Assembly: GCF_002387245.1 (NCBI RefSeq)
Contig: NZ_DGLD01000001.1
Span: 124,001 to 188,000 of the forward strand
DNA: 64,000 nucleotides
Origin: Brevundimonas sp. UBA4553
GTDB lineage: Bacteria > Pseudomonadota > Alphaproteobacteria > Caulobacterales > Caulobacteraceae
Direction: 5' to 3'
Part shown: piece by piece, positions 53,867 through 62,314 of the stretch
Layout: every line of letters starts with the position of its first letter
How positions within the stretch are numbered: position 1 is the stretch's first letter
Made by a program: the position numbers and the translations under genes
The notes under the pieces: model-generated
What the model was told of the DNA's origin: nothing
Databases searched by the model: none
The model's input: only the letters and a program-made list of their open reading frames with translations

Positions 53867-55474
53867 CTAGACCAGCAGCCGGTTCAGAAGGGCTGCCGTC
53901 GACGGGTCGAGACCAGGCGAGGCGGCGCCCGCCGCCACGTCCTTCAGCACCGCTTTCGCCAGCACCTTGCCCAGCTCGACACCCCATTGGTCGAAGCTGT
54001 TGATGTCCCAGATCACGCCCTCGACGAAGGTCTTGTGTTCATAGAGGGCGATCAGGGCGCCGAGCGTGCGGGGCGTCAGCCGATCCATGAGGATGGCGGT
54101 CGACGGGCGGTTGCCGGGGAATGTCTTGTGCGGGGCCAGACGGTCGGCCTCGGCGCCCGACGCGCCCGATGCGATCAGTTCGGCGTGGGCCTGGGCCTCG
54201 GTCTTGCCCTGCATGAGGGCCTGGCCCTGGGCGAGGGCGTTGGCCCATAGCGGGCTTTCCGACGTATCCCCATGGGTAGAGGCGACGATGACGAACTCGG
54301 CCGGCACCACCTGAGGACCTTGATGGATCTGTTGGAAGAAGGCGTGCTGGCCGTTGGTGCCGGGTTCGCCGAAGACGACGGGGCAGGTCTGGCGGCCCAC
54401 GGGCGAGCCGTCGCGGCGCACGCGCTTGCCGTTCGACTCCATCTCCAGCTGCTGCAGGAATGAGGGCAGGCGGCGCAGGGCGTGGGCGTAGGGGGCGACG
54501 GTGCGCGCGGGGCGGTGCAGGCCGTCGACGTTGTAGATTTGGGCCAGGGCCAGAAGAACCGGGGCGTTGGCTTTCAGCGGGGCGTTGAGGAAATGCTGGT
54601 CCAGTTCAGCGGCGCCGTCGAGGAAGCCCTGGAACACCTCCCAGCCCAGACCGATCACGCAACTCAGGCTGACCGCAGACCACAGCGAGTAGCGGCCGCC
54701 GACCCAGTCGCTGAAGCCGAATACCCGCGCACAGCCAAAGGCGCGCGCTCTTTCCGGTGCGGCGGTGACGCCGATGAAATGGCGGTCCCGGCGCTCTTCG
54801 GGCAGACCTTGGGCCAGCCAGGCCTTGGCCGCTTCGGCATTGGCCAGGGTTTCCTGCGTGGTGAAGGTCTTCGACACCACGACGACCAGGGTGGTTTCGG
54901 GATCCAGTCCGGTCAGAGCCTCGGCCATGTCCCGGGGGTCGATGTTGGAGACGAAGCGAAGCTCGATCTCAGGCTGTAACGGGCGCAGGGCGTCCCACAC
55001 CAGGCGCGGGCCCAGATCGGAGCCGCCGATGCCGATATGAACGACCGCCTTGAACGGTCGACCGGTCGCGCCGGTTTCCGAGCCATCTCGGACGATTTTG
55101 GCATAGTTCGCCATGGCGGTGCGGACATCGTCCACATCGGCTGAAACCGGCTCGCCCAGAGCATGGAAGTTCGCGCCGCCGGGTGCGCGCAGGGCAGGGT
55201 GCAGCACGGCGCGGCCTTCGGTGGCGTTGACGGCCTCGCCGTCGAAGAGGGCGGCGCGGCGCCCCTCGACATCGGCGGCGCGGGCCAGGGCCAGGGCCGC
55301 GTCGAAGCCGGCGCGGGTCCAGCTCTGCTTGGACAGGTCCACATGCAGGCCGGCGACGTCCATCGTCATGCGCGACAGGCGTTCGGGATCGGCGGTGAAC
55401 TGATCGAGGATACGAGCCTCGGCGTCCCGGCGGGCGACGGCTTCCAGTTCGGTCCAGGCGGCGACGTGGGGCAC
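53867..55474 (-). CDS. pgi: Glucose-6-phosphate isomerase
   Basis: Interconverts glucose- and fructose-6-phosphate (535 residues). VVHIGIGGSDLGPRLVWDAL, the VVVSKTFTTQETLANA substrate block, GGRYSLWSAVSL, the FLQQLEMESNGKRV motif with the catalytic glutamate, and INSFDQWGVELGKVLA near the C terminus are all present. It converges with the preceding gene, four bases apart. Confidence 0.95.
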   Translation of the reverse strand: MPHVAAWTELEAVARRDAEARILDQFTADPERLSRMTMDVAGLHVDLSKQSWTRAGFDAALALARAADVEGRRAALFDGEAVNATEGRAVLHPALRAPGGANFHALGEPVSADVDDVRTAMANYAKIVRDGSETGATGRPFKAVVHIGIGGSDLGPRLVWDALRPLQPEIELRFVSNIDPRDMAEALTGLDPETTLVVVVSKTFTTQETLANAEAAKAWLAQGLPEERRDRHFIGVTAAPERARAFGCARVFGFSDWVGGRYSLWSAVSLSCVIGLGWEVFQGFLDGAAELDQHFLNAPLKANAPVLLALAQIYNVDGLHRPARTVAPYAHALRRLPSFLQQLEMESNGKRVRRDGSPVGRQTCPVVFGEPGTNGQHAFFQQIHQGPQVVPAEFVIVASTHGDTSESPLWANALAQGQALMQGKTEAQAHAELIASGASGAEADRLAPHKTFPGNRPSTAILMDRLTPRTLGALIALYEHKTFVEGVIWDINSFDQWGVELGKVLAKAVLKDVAAGAASPGLDPSTAALLNRLLV

Positions 55475-55500
55475 GGCGGTCTCCAGTGAAGGTCGGCAAG

Positions 55501-55529
55501 CCCTCGTTTACGGCTCAGGCGTAAGAGGG
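55501..55529. other. Imperfect hairpin upstream of the 158-aa ORF
   Basis: CCCTC/TTTACG and CGTAA/GAGGG form a bulged stem around GCTCAGG between pgi and the following gene. No match to a known riboswitch; it may be an operator or transcript-end structure. Confidence 0.25.
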
Positions 55530-55595
55530 TTCAATCGAATGCGCGGTGCAAGGCCTTCAACAAGGGTTTCCTGCGCGATCTGAAAAGGAACCGAC

Positions 55596-56072
55596 ATGTC
55601 CTGTGGTCTCGCCCTCGCCGCCGCCCTGATGCTGAGCGATCCCTCCGTGGCCGCCGCGGCAGCCCAGCCCCCGGTCGCCGCCGATGCGCCGGTGTCGGTC
55701 GCCCATGAGCCCCTGTTTGCCGATCTCGTCACGCGTTCCGGGTCGCTGAAGGCCATCGTCGACGGCTGGATCGCCTCAGGCGAGGCAGACCAGGCCGGCT
55801 TCTTCGCCTCGCCCGCCTTCACCGGCTTCAAGACCCAGGCGACCGATCTGGCCGCCCGCGATCTTCAGGGGCATCTGGTGCTCAAGGAACGCGGCACCGA
55901 CAATGATCTGAAATGCATCCTGCGCGGCATCTCGGAAGACATGCCGAAAAAGGTCGCCGCCGTCGAAGCCGCGCCCAACGCCGCCGAACGCAAGGTGGCT
56001 CTGGAAGAGCTGGCCTATCTGCTGAACGACAACGTCGAGGTCATCACCTCGCCGCCTAAACCAGCTGTCTGA
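55596..56072 (+). CDS. Exported protein of unknown function
   Basis: A 158-residue protein whose first ~25 residues (CGLALAAALMLSDPSVAAAAA) look like a signal peptide without the usual basic start. The mature part is helical: EPLFADLVTRSGSLKAIVDGWIASGEADQAGFFASPAFTGFKTQATDLAARDLQGHLVLKERGTDNDLKCILRGISEDMPKKVAAV, with a single cysteine. No family recognised. AAAAGGAA before the ATG supports the start. Stands alone between pgi and the broken redoxin gene. Confidence 0.6.
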   Translation: MSCGLALAAALMLSDPSVAAAAAQPPVAADAPVSVAHEPLFADLVTRSGSLKAIVDGWIASGEADQAGFFASPAFTGFKTQATDLAARDLQGHLVLKERGTDNDLKCILRGISEDMPKKVAAVEAAPNAAERKVALEELAYLLNDNVEVITSPPKPAV

Positions 56073-56162
56073 AGGACAACTGGTTCAGGCTTCTTTCTTG
56101 GGCCTACTGCGCTTCGCGCTGCTTGAGACCCGGATCGAGATCAAGAGCCTTGAGGTGCGACC

Positions 56163-56830
56163 TCAGCTCTCGACGGTTTCCGGGTATTTGATGGCGCAGC
56201 CGTAGGGCTGGGCGAAAGCGGTCTGGACCGGGCGGCCGGCCTTGGCGTCGGCCAAAGCGGCGCGGACGAAGTTGTTGGCGCCCTCAAGGTCCTCGACCTT
56301 GTTGGTGGGCTTGTCGTCGATGCCGCCGACGAAGATCAGACGCCCCTCGGGATCGATGATGCGCATATCGGGCGTGGTCTTGGCGTCATAGCGCTTGCCC
56401 ACCTCGCCGGTCGGGTCGAGCAGAAGGTGGGTGAAGGCGGCCTTGTGCTTGGCTTTCCAGGCGCGAGCCTCTTCACCCTCGACATAGCCCTGCGTTCCAG
56501 GCGCCGATGAGATGATGGTCAGCCACACCACGCCGTCGCCGGTCGCTTCGCGCTGCAGGCCTGCATGGCGCCGGTGTAGTGCTTCTTCACATAGGGACAG
56601 CCTTCGTTGGTCCACTCCAGCACTACGGTCTTGCCCTTGAAGTCGGCCAACGAACGCTGAGCCCCTTGGGCGTCGACCAGGGTGAAGGCGGGGGCTGCAT
56701 CGCCCGGCCCGGCGACAGCGGCCGCCGCCGCTTCGGCAACGGCGGCGGTGTCGGGCGCGGCGGCGGGCTGCTGCTGACAGGCGGCAAGCAGCAGCAGGGA
56801 GGCGGAAGCGACGGTCAGTATGCGGAACAT
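56163..56830 (-). pseudogene. Redoxin/thioredoxin-like lipoprotein, broken by an apparent one-base deletion
   Basis: Two overlapping frames together make one protein. The first (56830 down to about 56560) has a lipobox (LLLLAACQQQ), then FTLVDAQGAQRSLADFKGKTVVLEWTNEGCPYVKKHYTGAMQA. The second continues from LQREATGDGVVWLTIISSAPGTQGYVEGEEARAW to the end at 56163. The switch occurs in ATGCAGGCCTGCAG (about 56556-56562). One extra C, giving GCC CTG, would restore a single frame of about 223 residues. The redox motif has one cysteine (CPYVKKHY). It follows dsbD by 22 bases, so it may belong to a periplasmic redox pair. It may be a real loss or a sequencing error. Confidence 0.8.
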
Positions 56831-56852
56831 CGGCGGTCTCCTTGAGTGAAAA

Positions 56853-59021
56853 TCAGCGGGCGGCGTCCTTGAGGGCTTCGACGACGGTCCCTTCGGTCAG
56901 AAGCTGGGGCAGGATGCGCGGCTCGGACTTGCCGGGCGTGTAGAGCAGATAGAGCGGCACGCCGGAGCGGCCGTGGCGCTGCAACTCGGCGGTGATGGCG
57001 TCGTCGCGGCGGGTCCAGTCGCCGACCAGATAGAGGGCGTTGGTCTGGCGCATCGCCTCGGCCGTGCGGGCCGAGGACAGGGCCGCGCCTTCATTGATCT
57101 TGCAGGTGACGCACCAGTCGGCGGTGAAGTTGACCAGGACGGGGCGGCCTTCGGCCAACGCCGCCTGAACGGCGGCTTCCGACCAAGGCTGTGACGCCAG
57201 ATGCGTGGACCCGACAGCGCCGTCGTCCGTGGCGGGCGCCGCGCGCGCGGCCATGACGCCGAGGCCGAGGGCGAGGATCAGAGCCAAGGCGGCGGCGACG
57301 ATGGCGCCGCGGCTCCGTCCATGAGCGAGCTGTGATCGACCGTAGAGCCACAGGGCCAGAGCCAGCATCAGGCCGGCGCCGAACAGAAGGGCGAGGGCGT
57401 CGGCGGTCTGGCGCCCATAAACCCAGGCCAGCCACAGCGCGGCGCCGTACATGGGAAAGGCCAGCAGGTTGCGCAGCGTTTCCATCCATGGGCCGGGCTT
57501 CGGCAGGCGGGACAGGAGTCGAGGCGACAGGCTGACCAGGACATAGGGCAGGGCCAGCCCCAGCCCCAACATCAGGAAGACGGCCAGAGCCATCGGCCAC
57601 GGCATCAGCAGGGCGGCGCCGAGGGCAAAGGCCATGAAGGGCGCGGTGCAGGGCGCCGCCACGACCACGGCCAGAACGCCGGTGAAGAAGGCGCCGGCGG
57701 CGCCGGGCAAACGCGACAGGGGCCCCGATCCGGCGCCTTGCAGGCCTCCGCCGATGTGGAAGACCCCCGACAGGTTCAACGCCACCGCCAGCATCAGCAG
57801 GGACAGGGTCGCGACCACGCCCGGCGACTGCAACTGGAACCCCCAGCCCAGGGCCTGACCGCCGGCGCGCATGGCCAGCAAGGCGCCAGCCAGGATCAGG
57901 AAAGTGGCGATGACGCCCGCCAGGAAGGCCAGCCCGTCACGCCGGGCCTCGCGCGGCTCATGCGCCGAACGGCTGAGCGCCGCCGCCTTCATGGCCAGGA
58001 TAGGAAAGACGCAGGGCATCAGATTGAGGATCAGCCCGCCCAGCAGGGCGAACAGGGCGGCCTGCAGGAAGGCGACGGGCGTCGTGGCTGCGCCCATCGA
58101 CGCCTCGCCGTCGCCCAGCGCGCCCGCCCCTGACGCGCCCGTCAGGGGCGGGCCCTGATCGGCTGAAATCTCCCAGGCCCCAAGATCGGTGGACAGCACG
58201 CCGGCCAGCGGCGGTGTCAGGCCGTTGGCCGTCAAGCCGCGCCCGGGCGCGATGTCGAGGGTCAGCCCCTGAGGGCCGCGCTGTCCGGTCTGAGCGGCGG
58301 CGTGGTCGATGATCCCGCCTTCGAACGGGAAGAAGTAGGCCCATTTGGGCGCAGCACCCGCCAGAGGCCCGCCGGTCGCCGTCAGGGTCAGCCGCCCGTC
58401 AGCGAAGGCGGCGCGCGCTTCGATCCCGGCCGGGCGCGGCGCGGTCTGGATCAGGGTCTGGATCTTCTGGCCCCAGCGGGGATCGAGCGGCGCGGCGCCT
58501 TCCTGCACCCGCAGGTCCAGGCTCAGGGTCAGTTCGTCCGGCACGCACATTTGGTCGCTGCAGACCATGAACAGGGCCTCGGCGGTCAGGCGAAGGGTCT
58601 GGCCGGGCCGGGCGTCGGCGGGGATCTCGATCGGCACGGGAAGGAAGACCTCCCCCTCGTAGCCGTAGTTCATCAGGCTCTGCAGCCGCTGGCGATGCGG
58701 CAGGGGCCACACGATGTCGCCCGCGCCGACGCCGTCGGGGAGGCTCCAGTCCAGGGTCGTGGGACCGCCGGAATCACCGGGGTTGCGCCAGTAGGTGTGC
58801 CAGCCCGATTGAATCTGCTGACGCACGGCCACCACGGCGGTCGAGCCGGGCGCAGCCCAGGCGCTCATCGGCGTCAACTCGGCCTCGATCCGTTCCGTGC
58901 GTTGCGGTCCGGTGGAGGTCAGGGCGGCGCCGGCCTTCAGCGCCTGGTCGAGGGCGGAGGGCGCGGCGGCAGCCGAAGCCGCGAAGGTCAGCCAGACAAG
59001 GAGAGCGACGAAAAGACGCAA
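56853..59021 (-). CDS. DsbD-family thiol:disulfide interchange protein
   Basis: A 722-residue protein with a signal peptide, an N-terminal periplasmic beta-rich domain (~30-290), a central eight-segment membrane domain (~310-560) and a C-terminal thioredoxin domain with VNFTADWCVTCKINE (CVTC). The membrane part includes GVLAVVVAAPCTAPFMAFALGAALL, which carries one of the cysteines passing electrons from cytosol to periplasm. It is of the ScsB/DsbD type of GC-rich proteobacteria. The broken redoxin gene is directly downstream and could be a partner. Confidence 0.85.
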   Translation of the reverse strand: MRLFVALLVWLTFAASAAAAPSALDQALKAGAALTSTGPQRTERIEAELTPMSAWAAPGSTAVVAVRQQIQSGWHTYWRNPGDSGGPTTLDWSLPDGVGAGDIVWPLPHRQRLQSLMNYGYEGEVFLPVPIEIPADARPGQTLRLTAEALFMVCSDQMCVPDELTLSLDLRVQEGAAPLDPRWGQKIQTLIQTAPRPAGIEARAAFADGRLTLTATGGPLAGAAPKWAYFFPFEGGIIDHAAAQTGQRGPQGLTLDIAPGRGLTANGLTPPLAGVLSTDLGAWEISADQGPPLTGASGAGALGDGEASMGAATTPVAFLQAALFALLGGLILNLMPCVFPILAMKAAALSRSAHEPREARRDGLAFLAGVIATFLILAGALLAMRAGGQALGWGFQLQSPGVVATLSLLMLAVALNLSGVFHIGGGLQGAGSGPLSRLPGAAGAFFTGVLAVVVAAPCTAPFMAFALGAALLMPWPMALAVFLMLGLGLALPYVLVSLSPRLLSRLPKPGPWMETLRNLLAFPMYGAALWLAWVYGRQTADALALLFGAGLMLALALWLYGRSQLAHGRSRGAIVAAALALILALGLGVMAARAAPATDDGAVGSTHLASQPWSEAAVQAALAEGRPVLVNFTADWCVTCKINEGAALSSARTAEAMRQTNALYLVGDWTRRDDAITAELQRHGRSGVPLYLLYTPGKSEPRILPQLLTEGTVVEALKDAAR

Positions 59022-59112
59022 GAGGACGACACCGGGCGATGAGGACTGGCGGCGACCTTAGACGTCGCGCGCCATGACAGCCACCGTCCCGCGACGCCAG
59101 GCCGCACGAGCC

Positions 59113-59571
59113 TTAACGAGGGGCGGCCTCGATCACGACTTCGGTGCGACGGCGCAGGGGATCATTGACCCCGTTGACCACGGCGCCGTCGGCGCCGGCG
59201 GCGGCCACTTCGAACGCCGGCGGGGGCAGGCCGGCGCCCGCCAAAGCCTCGGCCACGGAACGGGCGCGCCGCTCGGACAGCGACTGGTTGGCGGCCGGCG
59301 TGCCGCTGCGGGCGTCGGCCAGGCCCAGAACCTGGACCTTGGTAACATTGCATCCCTGAAGCTGGGTCGCTGTGAGGCTGATGGCTTCACGCGCCGCGGT
59401 GGTCAGGCGGGCCTGATCCTGATCGAAATAGACCTCGAACCGCTTGGCGGTGCAGGCGGCGGGATCGGTGACCAGATCACTGCGAGACTTGTAGGCGGCG
59501 GGCGCCGCGCAGCCGGCCAGCGCCAGGGTCAGGCCGCCGACGACCGAAAGAGGGATTATGGATTTCATCAA
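59113..59571 (-). CDS. OmpA-family lipoprotein
   Basis: A 152-residue outer-membrane lipoprotein (MMKSIIPLSVVGGLTLALAGC, lipobox LAGC). The C-terminal OmpA-like peptidoglycan-binding domain runs from about 45: FEVYFDQDQARLTTAAREAISLTATQL, VLGLADARSGTPAANQSLSERRARSVAEALAGAG and the terminal NDPLRRRTEVVIE. It would tether the outer membrane to the cell wall. It precedes dsbD in the same direction, with a 91-base gap. Confidence 0.85.
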   Translation of the reverse strand: MMKSIIPLSVVGGLTLALAGCAAPAAYKSRSDLVTDPAACTAKRFEVYFDQDQARLTTAAREAISLTATQLQGCNVTKVQVLGLADARSGTPAANQSLSERRARSVAEALAGAGLPPPAFEVAAAGADGAVVNGVNDPLRRRTEVVIEAAPR

Positions 59572-59621
59572 TCAGCCCTTCGACAGAACGCCCAGCCCCG
59601 GGCGCGCAAGACTACAGAAGC

Positions 59622-59653
59622 AAAAAGGGCGGCCCGCGCAAACGGACCGCCCC
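59622..59653 (-). terminator. Intrinsic terminator of the glycine-zipper lipoprotein gene
   Basis: In the minus direction GGGGCGG pairs with CCGCCC (with one additional GG/CC pair) and a TTTTT run follows, 38 bases after the stop. Confidence 0.65.
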
Positions 59654-59691
59654 TTGAACCTGACCCGAAAATCCATCGGGCGCCAGTCGTC

Positions 59692-60042
59692 TTAGTAACG
59701 ACGCTGGCCGTTCTCCCAGTAGCATTCGGTCTGGCGGTTATCGTAGCAGTAGTAATAACGGCCTTGATTATCGCGATAGCGCTGCTGGTTGTTGCGGTCC
59801 TGGTTCGAGCCGCGGATCGCGCCCGCTGCGCCGCCCGCCAAGGCGCCGATGGCTGCGCCGGTGGCTGCATTGCCGCCGCCGACGTTGTTGCCGATGATGG
59901 CGCCGGCGACAGCGCCGATGCCGGCGCCGATCGCGCCCTGGCGCACGGTTTCATTGTTGCTGCTGCCGCCATAATAGGGGTCGCTGGCACAGGCAGTGAC
60001 CAGAAGACCGGCGCCGGCAATGGCGATAATCGCCTTATTCAT
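59692..60042 (-). CDS. Glycine-zipper lipoprotein (17-kDa antigen-like)
   Basis: A 116-residue lipoprotein (MNKAIIAIAGAGLLVTAC, lipobox VTAC). A long glycine-zipper segment (GAIGAGIGAVAGAIIGNNVGGG...AAIGALAGGAAGAI, ~35-80) is followed by an Asn/Arg/Tyr-rich tail with two cysteines (YYYCYDNRQTECYWENGQRRY). Such proteins are commonly outer-membrane lipoproteins and often stress-induced. The ATG at 60042 has AAT/AAGG-like signals only weakly, but the lipobox fixes the frame. An EcfG-type promoter lies 44 bases upstream. Confidence 0.75.
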   Translation of the reverse strand: MNKAIIAIAGAGLLVTACASDPYYGGSSNNETVRQGAIGAGIGAVAGAIIGNNVGGGNAATGAAIGALAGGAAGAIRGSNQDRNNQQRYRDNQGRYYYCYDNRQTECYWENGQRRY

Positions 60043-60085
60043 GGATCTGTCCTTCATCCCGAGGGGGCTCCCCTGAAGTCCACAG

Positions 60086-60110
60086 AACGCAGGCGAACGG
60101 CGGCGGTTCC
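60086..60110 (-). promoter_or_regulatory. EcfG/SigT-type promoter of the glycine-zipper lipoprotein gene
   Basis: Minus strand GGAAC (60110-60106), 16 bases, CGTT (60089-60086). Exact general-stress consensus. It is divergent from a second such site at 60161-60185. Confidence 0.8.
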
Positions 60111-60160
60111 GGGCCATGCGAGCAAGCTTTACATTATTTTTTGCCGACCCTGCAGGCGTG

Positions 60161-60185
60161 GGAACCGAGGCGGGGGCGGGACGTT
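60161..60185 (+). promoter_or_regulatory. EcfG/SigT-type promoter of the diacylglycerol kinase gene
   Basis: GGAAC (60161-60165), 16 bases, CGTT (60182-60185). The ATG at 60194 is only nine bases after the -10 element, so the transcript would be nearly leaderless. Confidence 0.8.
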
Positions 60186-60193
60186 CGCCGCCC

Positions 60194-61111
60194 ATGACAG
60201 ACACCCTCGCGCCCGATGCTGCTCTTACCGCCCATGTCGATATCAGGAAGGTGATCATCCTGGTCAATCCGCTGTCGGGCGGGGTCGGGCCCCAGGCGGC
60301 GAGCGAGGCGGAAACTCTTTTGGGGTCATATGATTTCGAAGCGACGGTGACGACCCTCGAGGGCCCCAGGATTTCGACCCAGATCGACGAGGCGTTGAAG
60401 GCCAGACCCGATGTCCTGTTCGTCCTGGCGGGGGATGGAACCGCCCGTTCGGTGGCGGCCCGGGCCGGCGCCAAGGGACCTCTGATCGCCCCTCTGCCGG
60501 GCGGAACCATGAACATGCTGCCCAAGGCGCTCTACGGCACGGGCGACTGGAAGCTGGCGCTCAAGCGCGCTCTGCAGGAAGGCGCGCCCCAGGCCGTGTC
60601 GGGCGGCGTGGTGGAGGGCGAGGCCTTCTATTGCGCCGCCATTCTCGGTGCGCCCGCCCTCTGGGCCCCCGCGCGCGAGGCCATGCGTACGGGCAAGCTG
60701 AAGCTGGCCTGGATGTACGGGCGGCGGGCGTTCAAGCGGGCCTTCAGCGGCCACATCCGTTTCAGCCTGGACGGGGGCGCCCGACGCCGGGCCGAGGCCG
60801 TCGTCCTGATCAGCCCGATGATCTCGAAGGCGCTGGACGAACCGGTGGGGCTGGAAGCCGCGGCCATGACGACGTCGGACGCCGCCCAGGCGTTCGGGCT
60901 GGCGGCGCGCGCCCTGTTCGACGATTGGCGCCACGATCCCAATGTGACCACCCAGCCGGCGCGCAAGATCAGGGTTTCGGCCCGGTCCAGGATACCGGCG
61001 GTGATCGACGGTGAACCGATGCTGCTGGGTCGAGAGACCGAGATCAGCTTCCTGCCCCGCGCCTTCATGGCCCTGGCGCCGCTTCCGCCGGCGGCCGAGG
61101 ACAGTGTCTGA
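60194..61111 (+). CDS. Diacylglycerol kinase-family lipid kinase
   Basis: A 305-residue protein of the DAGK catalytic family: KVIILVNPLSGGVG near the N terminus, FVLAGDGTARSVAARAGAKGPLIAPLPGGTMNMLPK (the glycine-rich ATP site) and a C-terminal beta-rich half ending EISFLPRAFMALAPL. Members phosphorylate diacylglycerol or related lipids. The ATG at 60194 is used because the EcfG-type promoter leaves no room for an earlier start; the open frame extends to 60116 but without a ribosome site. Overlaps the next gene by one base. Confidence 0.8.
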   Translation: MTDTLAPDAALTAHVDIRKVIILVNPLSGGVGPQAASEAETLLGSYDFEATVTTLEGPRISTQIDEALKARPDVLFVLAGDGTARSVAARAGAKGPLIAPLPGGTMNMLPKALYGTGDWKLALKRALQEGAPQAVSGGVVEGEAFYCAAILGAPALWAPAREAMRTGKLKLAWMYGRRAFKRAFSGHIRFSLDGGARRRAEAVVLISPMISKALDEPVGLEAAAMTTSDAAQAFGLAARALFDDWRHDPNVTTQPARKIRVSARSRIPAVIDGEPMLLGRETEISFLPRAFMALAPLPPAAEDSV

Positions 61112-61962
61112 TGGGGCGTGTGATCCAGTTTTCCGACGTGCATTTCGGATGCGAGCATGTTCACGCGGTCGCCGCCGCCGTCGATTACGCCAAGGCGGTT
61201 CCGCATGACCTGGTCCTGATCACGGGCGACATCACCCAGCAGGGCTTTCCGAAGGAGTTCGAGGCCGCCGGCGCCTGGATACGCGCCATGCCGCAGCCGG
61301 TCTTCGTCACCGTCGGCAATCATGACGTGCCCTACTGGGATGTGGCGGCGCGGCTGTTCTGGCCATGGCGGGCCTTCGAGGCGGCCACGGGGCATCCGGC
61401 GCACGACCATGAGTTCAAGCGCGACAACCTGATGGTCCGCGGGGTGACGACGGCGCGGGGCTGGCAGGCCCGGCCGAACTGGTCGAAGGGCGTGATCGAT
61501 CTGGACCAGACGCGCCGCGCGGCCGAGGCCCTGCGCAACGCGCCGATCGGGGCGCTCCGCATCCTGGCCTGCCACCACCCTCTGATCGAGATGATCGGCA
61601 CGCCGATGACCGGCGACGTGAAGCGCGGCGACAAGGCGGCCCTGATCTTCGCCGAGGCGGGGGTGGACCTGATCACGACGGGCCACGTCCATGTCCCGTT
61701 CGCCCTGGGCATAGACCTGTCGGACCGATGCTCCTACGCTATCGGCTGCGGAACCCTGTCGCATCGGGAGCGCGGGGCTCCGCCAAGCTTCAATCGCATC
61801 GAATGGGACGCCCGCGAAATTGTGGTCACGGCCGTGGTCTGGACCGGCCAGCGGTTCGAGGACCACCAGACCTGGCGTCTGCCGCGTCGTCAGGACACCC
61901 GACGCGCCGAGACCGCGCCCGATCCCGCGACGCCCGGTGAGATGGAGGCGACGGTGGCCTGA
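61111..61962 (+). CDS. Metallophosphoesterase
   Basis: A 283-residue calcineurin-like phosphoesterase. Metal ligands: FSDVHFG, VLITGDITQQGFPKEF, TVGNHDVPYWD, ACHHPLIEM and TTGHVHVPFAL in order. The substrate is unknown; a phospholipid, cyclic nucleotide or nucleotide-sugar are all possible. The one-base overlap (TGATG) with the lipid kinase suggests a joint role in membrane or stress metabolism. Ends in a strong terminator. Confidence 0.85.
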   Translation: MGRVIQFSDVHFGCEHVHAVAAAVDYAKAVPHDLVLITGDITQQGFPKEFEAAGAWIRAMPQPVFVTVGNHDVPYWDVAARLFWPWRAFEAATGHPAHDHEFKRDNLMVRGVTTARGWQARPNWSKGVIDLDQTRRAAEALRNAPIGALRILACHHPLIEMIGTPMTGDVKRGDKAALIFAEAGVDLITTGHVHVPFALGIDLSDRCSYAIGCGTLSHRERGAPPSFNRIEWDAREIVVTAVVWTGQRFEDHQTWRLPRRQDTRRAETAPDPATPGEMEATVA

Positions 61963-61976
61963 GGCTCCAACCAAGA

Positions 61977-62006
61977 AAAAGGCCCCGGCGATCGCCGGGG
62001 CCTTTT
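61977..62006 (+). terminator. Intrinsic terminator after the metallophosphoesterase
   Basis: GGCCCCGGC (61981-61989) and GCCGGGGCC (61994-62002) form a perfect stem around GATC, with AAAA before and TTTT after, so it works in both directions. Confidence 0.9.
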
Positions 62007-62030
62007 CACGTTGGGGTGGGGTGGACCCCG

Positions 62031-62207
62031 TCAGATACGCGGACCTCGTCCGCGCATGCCGCCGACCACCAGGGAGACCACGAACAGAATAACGGCGATG
62101 ATGGCGATGAACTTGGCGATCTCGAACGACATGCCCGAGATTCCACCAAAGCCGAGAACAGCGGCGACCAGTGCGATGATAAAGAAAATGATGGCCCAGC
62201 GAAGCAT
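62031..62207 (-). CDS. DUF1328 small membrane protein (YtjA-like)
   Basis: A 58-residue peptide: MLRWAIIFFIIALVAAVLGFGGISGMSFEIAKFIAIIAVILFVVSLVVGG, two membrane helices joined by a GFGGI turn, and a short basic tail. This is the DUF1328 pattern, often induced by stress. The ATG at 62207 follows GGAGGG at nine bases; the open frame is 12 residues longer. The EcfG-type promoter is at 62285-62309. Confidence 0.88.
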   Translation of the reverse strand: MLRWAIIFFIIALVAAVLGFGGISGMSFEIAKFIAIIAVILFVVSLVVGGMRGRGPRI

Positions 62208-62284
62208 GGACGACCCTCCGGAACGTTGTTGAAACGAGAGCAAGACTATCGACCCCTCCCGTCGATCATCCCGCCTGCTTCAAT

Positions 62285-62309
62285 AACGCCCCGAAGGCTT
62301 GGCCGTTCC
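62285..62309 (-). promoter_or_regulatory. EcfG/SigT-type promoter of the DUF1328 gene
   Basis: Minus strand GGAAC (62309-62305), 16 bases, CGTT (62288-62285). Exact consensus; the ATG lies 78 bases downstream. It begins just after the stop of the YqjE-like gene, so it makes this gene independent of that operon. Confidence 0.8.
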
Positions 62310-62314
62310 GCGTC

